DNA of 64,000 nucleotides, from NCBI GenBank assembly GCA_050246115.1, contig JBFWWP010000003.1:62001-126000 (forward strand). Direction: 5' to 3'. Below, one piece after another: positions 53,581 through 60,920 of the stretch. The translations under genes were made by a program, and so were the position numbers. Positions within the stretch are counted from its first letter, which is position 1. Every line of letters starts with the position of its first letter. The notes under the pieces were generated by a model. That model was not told the origin of the DNA. It searched no databases and saw only the letters and a list, made by a program, of their open reading frames with translations. This DNA is from JBFWWP01 sp050246115 (lineage in GTDB: Bacteria > Planctomycetota > UBA8108 > UBA1146 > JAJFFE01).

Positions 53581-54597
53581 TCAAGACGGGAGGGCCTCGG
53601 TGAATGGACAAGCCGCGTGGTGCCCGGGCTGAACCTCGACGAACGGCGGCGGGGCCACGGCGCACTCGGGGACGGCAATCGGGCAACGCGTGCGGAAGCC
53701 GCAGCCGGACGGTCGAGCCAGTGGGGTTGGAATGTCGCCCTGGAGGACCACTCGGTGTGCACGAGTTCGGTGCGGGTTCGGTTGCGGGATCGCCGAGAGC
53801 AGCGCTCGCGAGTAGGGGTGCCGCGAGCTGCGATACACCTGCTCCGCGGTACCGATCTCGGCGATGCTGCCGAGGTACATCACCGCGATTCGATCGCTCA
53901 CGTGGTAGACGACGCCGATGTCGTGCGCGATGAAGAGGTACGTCAGTCCGAACTCCTCCTGCAGCTCCGCCATCAGATTGATCACCTGGGCCTGCACGGA
54001 TACGTCGAGCGCGCTCACGGGTTCGTCCGCAACGACGATTCGAGGATTCGTCGACAGGGCGCGCGCGATCCCAATCCGCTGACGCTGCCCACCCGAGAAT
54101 TCGTGCGGGTAGCGCTCCGCGTAGGCCGCCTGCAAGCCTACACGGTCGAGCAAGGCTTCGACCTTGCGCTTGCGCGCAGGCCGGTCGAGATCGGTGTGGA
54201 GTTCGAGCGGTCTGCCGACGATCTGTCCCACGGTCATCCGCGGGTTGAGCGAGCTGAACGGATCCTGGAAGATCATTTGGATCTCCGCGCGAAGCGGATG
54301 CATCTCTTTACGCGAAAGCCCGTTCAGGTCGACTCGTTCCCCGTGCCGCGGGCGGTACAGGATCTGCCCGCCGAGCCGCACGTCGGGCACTGTCGGCCGT
54401 AGCAGGTTGATGACCGCACGTCCGACGGTAGTCTTGCCAGAGCCCGACTCTCCGACCAGCCCCAACGTCTCGCCTGGTTGGAGGGTGAGCGAAACACCGT
54501 CGACCGCCAGCACCTCCGCGACCTTGTGTCGCAGGACGCCGCCGTAGACCGGAAAGCCAACTCGTAGGTCGTGGATCTCGAGCACCGGCGCGTTCAT
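53581..54597 (-). CDS. Oligopeptide ABC importer ATPase, OppF/DppF-like (second YejF half)
   Basis: 338 residues. Walker A GESGSGKTTVGRA, Q-loop MIFQDPFSSLNPR, signature FSGGQRQRIGIA, Walker B RIVVADEPVSALDVSVQAQ, switch LFIAHDIGVV, and a C-terminal oligopeptide/Fe-S-like CGFRTRCPIAVPEC with three Cys of the OppF tail. E. coli YejF is one polypeptide; here the two halves are separate genes. ATG 54597 overlaps the stop of the other ATPase. Fifth gene of the minus-strand operon. Confidence 0.92.
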   Translation of the reverse strand: MNAPVLEIHDLRVGFPVYGGVLRHKVAEVLAVDGVSLTLQPGETLGLVGESGSGKTTVGRAVINLLRPTVPDVRLGGQILYRPRHGERVDLNGLSRKEMHPLRAEIQMIFQDPFSSLNPRMTVGQIVGRPLELHTDLDRPARKRKVEALLDRVGLQAAYAERYPHEFSGGQRQRIGIARALSTNPRIVVADEPVSALDVSVQAQVINLMAELQEEFGLTYLFIAHDIGVVYHVSDRIAVMYLGSIAEIGTAEQVYRSSRHPYSRALLSAIPQPNPHRTRAHRVVLQGDIPTPLARPSGCGFRTRCPIAVPECAVAPPPFVEVQPGHHAACPFTEALPS

Positions 54598-55589
54598 TCG
54601 GCGTCCTCGGCCCGGTGGCACCGCACCCAGTGGCGTGGCGCCAGCTCCCGCAGCTCCGGTTCCTGCTGCGCGCACCGTTCGACGACTCGCGGGCATCGGC
54701 TGCGGAACTTGCAGCCACTCGGGAACTCGAAGATGCTCGGCACGTTGCCGGGGATGGCGTAGAGCATCTTCCCCTTGTTCTCCTCCCGCGGGATGCTGGC
54801 GAGCAGGCCGTGGGTGTACGGGTGCAGCGGCCGCTCGAACAAGTCATGAACGCTCGCGACCTCTTGGATGAGGCCGCCGTACATCACGACGACGCGATCA
54901 CACATCTCGGCGATCACCGCGAGGTCGTGAGTGATCAACAGAATCGCCGACCCGGCCCGTTGGCTTTGGAACTCGCGCATGAGTTCGAGTATCTGGGCCT
55001 GGATCGTGACGTCGAGCGCCGTCGTTGGCTCATCGGCGATGAGGATCGCGGGCCGGCAGATCAACGCCATGGCGATCATCACCCGTTGCCGCATCCCACC
55101 CGAGAACTGGTGGGGATAGTCCTTGAGGCGTCGCCGGGGGTCCGGGATGCCGACCGCCGAGAGCACCTCGACCGCACGCTCGACAGCCGCGGCGCGCGAG
55201 AGCCCCTCGTGCTGTCTCAGTGGTTCGGTGACCTGGCGTTCGATGGTGAACACCGGGTTGAGGCTGGTCATCGGCTCCTGGAAGATCATGGCGATCTCCC
55301 GTCCCCGAATCTCGCGCATCTGGTCGTAGCTGAGCCGAAGCAGATCGCGGCCGCCGAAGTGGATCTCGCCCGCGGTGATCTTGCCGGGAGGGTCCGGTAT
55401 CAAGCGCAGGATCGATAGGCTGGTGACCGATTTGCCCGACCCGGACTCGCCTACGATGCCGAGCGTCTCGCCGCGTGCAACCTCGAAGCTGACGCCAGCC
55501 ACGGCCGGCGCCTTGCGCCCTTCGACATCGAACTCGGTGTGGAGGTTGCGCACTCGGAGGAGCGGCTCGTCGGCGGCGTCGGTCTTCAT
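54594..55589 (-). CDS. Oligopeptide ABC importer ATPase, OppD/DppD-like (first YejF half)
   Basis: 331 residues. Walker A GESGSGKSVTSLS, Q-loop MIFQEPMTSLNP, signature FSGGMRQRVMIA, Walker B AILIADEPTTALDVTIQAQ, switch LLITHDLAVI and the C-terminal Cys cluster CKFRSRCPRVVERC. ATG 55589 overlaps the permease stop and its stop overlaps the next ATPase, both ATGA, so subunits are translationally coupled. Confidence 0.93.
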   Translation of the reverse strand: MKTDAADEPLLRVRNLHTEFDVEGRKAPAVAGVSFEVARGETLGIVGESGSGKSVTSLSILRLIPDPPGKITAGEIHFGGRDLLRLSYDQMREIRGREIAMIFQEPMTSLNPVFTIERQVTEPLRQHEGLSRAAAVERAVEVLSAVGIPDPRRRLKDYPHQFSGGMRQRVMIAMALICRPAILIADEPTTALDVTIQAQILELMREFQSQRAGSAILLITHDLAVIAEMCDRVVVMYGGLIQEVASVHDLFERPLHPYTHGLLASIPREENKGKMLYAIPGNVPSIFEFPSGCKFRSRCPRVVERCAQQEPELRELAPRHWVRCHRAEDAE

Positions 55590-56698
55590 CTCAGCCTCGA
55601 GAATACCTTGGGGTCGAACGCCTCGCGGACGGCTTCGCCAATGAAGACGACCATCATCAGCGTCACCGTCAGCGCGATCGCCGGACTCAGAATCAAGTGG
55701 TAGTCCCCCGCGGTGATGTAACGCAGACCTTGGTCCATCATCTCCCCCCAACTCGGAGTCGGCGCCGGCAAACCCAAGCCGAGGAAATCGAGCGACACGA
55801 TCGCGGTGATCGCCCCGACCAGGGCGAATGGAGCGAAGCTAATGATCGGTGTGAGAGAGTTGGGCAAGATGTGACGGAACATGATCGATAGCCGCGACTC
55901 CCCTTGCGCGATGGCCGCAGAGACGTAGTCGCGGGCCTTCTCGCGGTAGAACTCACCCCGCATGTAGTAAGTAATGCCAACCCACGAGAACAAGGCGACG
56001 AGGACGATCAACACCGCGAGCCCCGGTTGAAGGATGTTGGAGACGATCATGACGGTGTAGAGAAACGGCAGGGCCGCCCAGATCTCGACCAATCGTTGCC
56101 CGTAGATGTCGACGCGACCCCCGAAGAACCCGAAGCAAGCCCCCACGATGACCCCGATCGTGTACGCGGTGAGCACGACGCCGAGAGCGAACGTCAGCGA
56201 GTACCAGAAACCGTACACCAGACGCGCGAATACATCCCGCCCACGGTCGTCGGTGCCGAGCCAATGCCGCGCCGACGGCTTGTGCGGGGGCGGCCCTTCC
56301 AACTCCCGGAGCAGATTCTCGAACGGCCCATACGGATACAGGGGCATGAGCACCCAATTGCCGGCGGCGGCTTCACGAAACTGCGTCTGCAAGGAACGGT
56401 AGTGCGCCTCGCCGATCCGGCGTTGCCCGAACTGCTTCGCTTCGTAGAAGTTCCCGAAGGCCGGGAAGTAGTACTCCCCCTGGTACTTCACAGCCAAGGC
56501 CTTGTCGCTGATCAGGAAGTGCGTGCCGAAACTGAGCACGTAACAGCCCAGCAGCAGGACGAAGCTGTACGAGCCTCGCCGAATCCGCCGAAACTTGCGG
56601 AGTCGTCGCTGCAACACCGACATCGGTGGCGGTGCCGAGCCGCCAGCGGCGGCGGCAGGTAGCGCAGCGACTCCTTCGGGGGTGGGCCCAGGGCTCAA
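55586..56698 (-). CDS. yejE: Oligopeptide ABC importer permease, YejE-like
   Basis: 370 residues. Membrane helix near the N-terminus, an unusually long periplasmic insert (SDKALAVKYQGEYYFPAFGNFYEAKQ, then GTDDRGRDVFARL), and five more helices with the EAA-like loop. The insert (matching SDK/NDK...YFP motifs of YejE) separates it from DppC. TTG 56698, 14 bases after the upstream stop with AGAGG before it, is preferred; ATG 56758 would overlap the previous gene by 47 bases. Second permease of the importer. Confidence 0.85.
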   Translation of the reverse strand: MSPGPTPEGVAALPAAAAGGSAPPPMSVLQRRLRKFRRIRRGSYSFVLLLGCYVLSFGTHFLISDKALAVKYQGEYYFPAFGNFYEAKQFGQRRIGEAHYRSLQTQFREAAAGNWVLMPLYPYGPFENLLRELEGPPPHKPSARHWLGTDDRGRDVFARLVYGFWYSLTFALGVVLTAYTIGVIVGACFGFFGGRVDIYGQRLVEIWAALPFLYTVMIVSNILQPGLAVLIVLVALFSWVGITYYMRGEFYREKARDYVSAAIAQGESRLSIMFRHILPNSLTPIISFAPFALVGAITAIVSLDFLGLGLPAPTPSWGEMMDQGLRYITAGDYHLILSPAIALTVTLMMVVFIGEAVREAFDPKVFSRLR

Positions 56699-56711
56699 CG
56701 GAACAGCCTCT

Positions 56712-57740
56712 TCATCGGAAACGAATTCGCGGGTCGACCAGCACGTACAGAATGTCACTCAGAATGTTGCCTACGAGAATCAAGGCCGTGTTGATGACCA
56801 GGATGCCCATCACCACGGAGTAGTCGCGGTCAAGAATCGACGAGAAGCCCAAGTAGCCGATGCCGTCGATGTTGAAGACCTTTTCGATGAGGTAGCTACC
56901 CGCCATCACGAGTCCGATGGCGTGTCCGAGGCCGGTGCAGATCGGGATGAGCGAGTTGCGCAGCGCGTGCCCAAACAGCACGGTCCGCTCCGGCAGGCCC
57001 TTGGCAAACGCAGTACGCACGTAGTCTTGCCCGAGATTCTCCATCAAGGAGTTCTTCATCAGGATCGTCAGGGTCGCGAAGCTTCCCGCGGCGTAAGCAA
57101 CGACCGGTAGGAACGTGTGGCGCACCTGGTCCCAAACCTTGCCCGCGGCGGAAAGTTGCTCCCAACCCTGGGAGCGAAACCCGCCGAGAGGCACCCAGCC
57201 CAGGTTGGCACCGAACACCATGAGGAGCAGGAGCCCCAGGGCCCAGCCCGGAATCGAGTAGCCGAGGAACACCGCGAAACTCGAGCCGATGTCGAACTTG
57301 CTGCCATGCCGGATGGCCTTGAAGACCCCGAGCGGCACGCAGACCGAGTAGGCCAAGAAGAAGCCGATCAGGCCGAAATACATGCTCACCGGGAAGCGCC
57401 GAACGATCAGCTCGAGCACCGGCACGTTGTACTTGAAGGACTTGCCCAGGTCGAGGGTGACGAGATCACCCAGCCACAGCAGGTACGCGTGCGGCATGGA
57501 CTTGTCCAAATGGTAGTGGGCTTTCAGGCTTTCGAGGGCAGCTTCCGGGAGATCGATGCTCGAAAGCTGACCCGTGGAGCCGCCGCCGCTCTCGCCGCCC
57601 CCGCCTCCCATTTGCAGCTCCATGATCATACGGTCCACCGGACCACCCGGCACGAAGCGAGTGATGGCGAAGACCAGCATGGTGATGCCGATGAAGGTCG
57701 GGATCATGAGTAGCGCGCGACGCGCGAAGTAGGCACCCAA
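56712..57740 (-). CDS. yejB: Oligopeptide ABC importer permease, YejB-like
   Basis: 342 residues, six helices. Opening GAYFARRALLMIPTFIGITMLVF with FVPGGPVDRMI, then a Gly/Ser-rich insert (GGGGGESGGGS) after the first helix as in YejB, and the C-terminal LVDPRIRF ending. The codon at 57740 is TTG, the only start that preserves the family N-terminus; the ribosome site is weak. It starts 24 bases after the binding-protein stop. Confidence 0.88.
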   Translation of the reverse strand: MGAYFARRALLMIPTFIGITMLVFAITRFVPGGPVDRMIMELQMGGGGGESGGGSTGQLSSIDLPEAALESLKAHYHLDKSMPHAYLLWLGDLVTLDLGKSFKYNVPVLELIVRRFPVSMYFGLIGFFLAYSVCVPLGVFKAIRHGSKFDIGSSFAVFLGYSIPGWALGLLLLMVFGANLGWVPLGGFRSQGWEQLSAAGKVWDQVRHTFLPVVAYAAGSFATLTILMKNSLMENLGQDYVRTAFAKGLPERTVLFGHALRNSLIPICTGLGHAIGLVMAGSYLIEKVFNIDGIGYLGFSSILDRDYSVVMGILVINTALILVGNILSDILYVLVDPRIRFR

Positions 57741-57764
57741 GGTGTTTCGTCGACTCTCTCTGGG

Positions 57765-59768
57765 TCAGCGCGCCCGGGTCGTGTCTTGCGCACGGTTCCA
57801 GGCTTGCCAGAACCGGTTCTCGACGGGAGGGATCGGCAACGACTGGCTCGCGTCTTTGCGCGCTCGCTCCAAGGCCGCTTCCTTCGCCGGGTCGACCCAC
57901 CAGGTATAGATGAGCTCCTGGGTATCCTCGTGGACCCGGCCACAGCCCCACTTGGGCCAACCGAACTTGTTCGCCACGACGACGCGCTGGGCCGGCTTGT
58001 ACCACGCGAGGGCATACGGGTGCTGGGCGTAGACGATCGCGTCGATCTCCTTGACGATCTGTCGCCGCCGGGTCAAGTCGTACTCACGATCGTACTCGAC
58101 GAGCAACTGATCCACGCGCGGGTCCGAGAAGGCGGTGACGTTGTTGTTGTTCTTCTGGCTGGCAAGCTCACCCTTCCAGCTGGTCTCGGGGTTCGGGACC
58201 ACGAGCGCGCCCCAGTTCATCATCGCCAGATCGTACTCCTTCTCCTGGAGGTTCTTCCAGAAGGTGGAGGGGGTGAGCAGTTTGAGCTCGATCTTGATAC
58301 CGAGCCGCTGAGTCGACTCCTGGAACAGCGTCAGAAACTTCTCGCTGCCTTTGGAGCGGTACATGAGATCGAACTGCAGCGGTTCGCCGTTGGCTTGCAC
58401 CCGCCAGCCATCCGCGTTGCGCTTCGTGTAGCCGGCGGCGTTCAAGAGGTCGTCGGCCGCTACCTCGTCGTACTCGACGATCTTGTTGTCCATGTTGCCG
58501 TAGGTAGCACCTTGCCAGTAGCTGCTCAGCATGTCGTACTCGCCGTAGAACAACCGCTCGATCATGGTCTCACGGTCGAAGAGGCACGCCAGCGCCTTGC
58601 GGATCTCGAGGCGATCGAGGGGCGCGCGGGTAGTGTTGATGGCGATCCCTGCGGTACCAATGGGAGCGTCATTGAAGAACTTGAGCCGCAGCAAGAGACC
58701 ACGCTTGACGGCGTCCACCTCGAGCAAGTCGTTGGCGAACCACTTGGCGGTGGAGATCACGTAGTAGTCGAACTCGCCTTGCTTGGTTCGCTCGTAGATC
58801 AGGCTGTCGTCCTTGACCACCTCGAAGCGCAGCTTGTCTATGTTGTAGAGCCCGACCCACGCCGGGTTCTGAGCATCCCACCAGTCGGGGTTGCGAGTCA
58901 GCGTCACCGATTGATTCATGACGACGTCGGCAGGATCGACTTTGTAAGGTCCGCAGAAGGATGTGTACCCGAACTGGTAGCGATCCAGGTACTGAGTGCC
59001 CGTCAGGCCCGCGATCTCCTTCGCCGGCAGGATGACGAGACCGCCCGCGTACAGGAAGTTGCGCCAGTTCTCTTCGCGACACCGAATCTCGAGCAGGTAC
59101 TTCGACAGCGCGTGCGGCTCGAACTTGCCGAACACCACTTGGTTGGACGGAAAGAGGACGGTCGGGTCCATCCAAAGCTTGTAGGAGGCCACGTAGTCGT
59201 CGGCGGTGACCTCGCTGCCGTCGCTCCAACGAGCGGCCGGGTTGAGTCGGAACCGGTAGGTCATCTTGTCCGGGGAGATCTGCCAGTGAGTGGCGAGCAC
59301 CGGGATGTGCTCGAGGGTGACCGGGTGCGTCTGAATGAGCGCCGGGAAGCACAGATCCCGCACCAGGTAGTTGATCGACGTGTTCCAGTTCTGGCCGCCC
59401 ATGCGCAGGGTCGCCGGCCAGTCTGGAGTGGCTTGGGACAAGGTCCCGCCTTTGATGGCCTCGCTCGATCCGATGGCCGGGAACGACAGACGCGTATCCC
59501 AACCCGCGCCCGTGAAGCCGGGACCGCCGAGTTCCGCGGGCACGGTCGGATCCCCGAGTTTGGGATCCCAGCGGTACTCGACCGTCGGAATCGAAACGTC
59601 GGCAGGTGTCGACGCTACCGACCCGGACGTCGTCGGGTCCTGGCTTCCATTCCCGACCGTTTTCGGGGCATCGCTGCTCGACTCCGACGTGCAACCCACG
59701 AGGGCAAAGAAGCAGAGGGTCGCGACCCGTACGAGGCTCCGGAAGGTCCTGTGGCTCCAAGCAGTCAT
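57765..59768 (-). CDS. yejA: Periplasmic substrate-binding lipoprotein, YejA/SBP_bac_5-like
   Basis: 667 residues, the size of YejA-type solute-binding proteins. Lipobox FFALVGC after MTAWSHRTF...; Thr/Ser linker; the SBP_bac_5 core with THWQISPDKMTYRFRLNPAARWSDGSEVTADDYVASYKL. YejA-group binders take long peptides such as microcin C-type compounds; here the ligand is unknown. GGGAG precedes ATG 59768. First gene of the operon; the 495 bases upstream should hold its promoter. Confidence 0.9.
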   Translation of the reverse strand: MTAWSHRTFRSLVRVATLCFFALVGCTSESSSDAPKTVGNGSQDPTTSGSVASTPADVSIPTVEYRWDPKLGDPTVPAELGGPGFTGAGWDTRLSFPAIGSSEAIKGGTLSQATPDWPATLRMGGQNWNTSINYLVRDLCFPALIQTHPVTLEHIPVLATHWQISPDKMTYRFRLNPAARWSDGSEVTADDYVASYKLWMDPTVLFPSNQVVFGKFEPHALSKYLLEIRCREENWRNFLYAGGLVILPAKEIAGLTGTQYLDRYQFGYTSFCGPYKVDPADVVMNQSVTLTRNPDWWDAQNPAWVGLYNIDKLRFEVVKDDSLIYERTKQGEFDYYVISTAKWFANDLLEVDAVKRGLLLRLKFFNDAPIGTAGIAINTTRAPLDRLEIRKALACLFDRETMIERLFYGEYDMLSSYWQGATYGNMDNKIVEYDEVAADDLLNAAGYTKRNADGWRVQANGEPLQFDLMYRSKGSEKFLTLFQESTQRLGIKIELKLLTPSTFWKNLQEKEYDLAMMNWGALVVPNPETSWKGELASQKNNNNVTAFSDPRVDQLLVEYDREYDLTRRRQIVKEIDAIVYAQHPYALAWYKPAQRVVVANKFGWPKWGCGRVHEDTQELIYTWWVDPAKEAALERARKDASQSLPIPPVENRFWQAWNRAQDTTRAR

Positions 59769-60263
59769 GTCGCTCCCATTCCGATTGGGTTCTTCAGTCG
59801 CCAACGCAGCGGAGCAGCACCCGACTGGTCCCACGACAAGCGGACTCACGAGGAAGTTGGCGGTCGGAAGCCGAGCTACCGACCGGTGAGAAGTTCTGGA
59901 GGATGACTAGGCCCGAATCAAGCGCAATCGCCAGCAACTCGAGTGATCTCAGCACGTCGCGCTCCAGAGGCGAGCACCCGTTAACGGGTCGCGGCTTGGC
60001 CGCAACGAGATGGCACTCGAAGACCCCAACGGAAGGATGCGACGCCCGGTCGCCTCGGGACTTTGTCGGAGCACCTTCTTGGCGCGCGGAGGTCACCCCG
60101 AGGCGACGGGCCTGCGTGTCGTGGACGAGAGCGTTAGTGCGAAGCGAACCGGCGGGTGAAGAGGAGGTCTACGGAGTGGCTCGCTGTCCGGACGGAGTTC
60201 CGTACTTCGGCGTTCGCCCGAGGCAAGACCAGCCTTCGACCGGTTCTCCGTGCCCGTACAAAA
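59769..60263. other. Intergenic region (495 bp) upstream of yejA
   Basis: Largest gene-free stretch of the window. Apart from the 14-base palindrome at 59976-59989 I see no recognisable element; the frames here are noise. Both flanking genes are on the minus strand, so it should contain the yejA promoter and the 3' end of the VOC transcript. Confidence 0.5.
59976..59989. promoter_or_regulatory. 14-bp perfect palindrome, candidate operator
   Basis: ACCCGTTAACGGGT is a perfect palindrome centred on TTAA, 208 bases upstream of yejA. A dimeric regulator site is possible; location is far from the start codon. Confidence 0.35.
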
Positions 60264-60650
60264 TCAGCTCCCGGCGGGCGGCTCCCAGAGTTCGACACGG
60301 TTGCCGTCGGGATCCATGACCCAGCCGAACTTCCCGAACTCCGACTCTTCGACTTGGGTCGCGACCTCACAACCCTCGGAGCGGAGCACCCCCAGTAGCT
60401 CGTGCAGGTCGGCGACGCGGTAGTTGATCATGAAGGGGGCAGGACTCGGGTCGAAGTACTTGGAGCTGGCTTCGAAGACACTCCAAACCGTTGACCCCAC
60501 GCCCGTCGGGTTCTCGGCGGACTGCCAACGGAAGGCGACCCCACCCCACTCCTCGGCGTCGATCCCGAGGTGCTTTCGGTACCACTCCCGCAGGGCGGTC
60601 GGATCCTTCGACTTGAAGAAGATCCCGCCGATTCCCGTAACTCGCCGCAT
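60264..60650 (-). CDS. VOC/glyoxalase-superfamily protein
   Basis: 128 residues, one VOC module: TGIGGIFFKSKDPTALREWYRKHLG, MINYRVADL, and the C-terminal FGWVMDPDGNRVELWEPP with the metal Glu. Belongs to the glyoxalase/bleomycin-resistance group; substrate unknown. AGAGGGG precedes ATG 60650 by about 8 bases. A longer frame reaching into the inverted repeat (to 60947) is rejected. Divergent from the kinase gene. Confidence 0.85.
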   Translation of the reverse strand: MRRVTGIGGIFFKSKDPTALREWYRKHLGIDAEEWGGVAFRWQSAENPTGVGSTVWSVFEASSKYFDPSPAPFMINYRVADLHELLGVLRSEGCEVATQVEESEFGKFGWVMDPDGNRVELWEPPAGS

Positions 60651-60802
60651 CGCTCTCGCCCCTCTCCGACTGCTCGTGCCACTCGTGGCCAAGTGCACGA
60701 CTTTCCAGAACCGTGGGTCCTCCAGGGCTCGTGGCCACTGCTGGCAACGATCGTAACCGCAACCCATCCGGGTCACTACCCTGGAGAAGCTCCGGGTCGC
60801 CC

Positions 60803-60840
60803 GTGCGCAGAATCGCGAGGCGGCGGGTGAGGGTTGGCGG
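60803..60840. repeat. Left arm of a perfect 38-bp inverted repeat
   Basis: Exact reverse complement of 60941-60978, with a 100-base spacer. This arm is in the intergenic region upstream of the kinase start. Confidence 0.95.
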
Positions 60841-60920
60841 GAACCGACGACGACGCCCGCCGACGCGTCCGGGGCTCCGCTGCGCTTCCCCGACACTCGA
60901 ACTTGTGCGATGCTCGCGCC

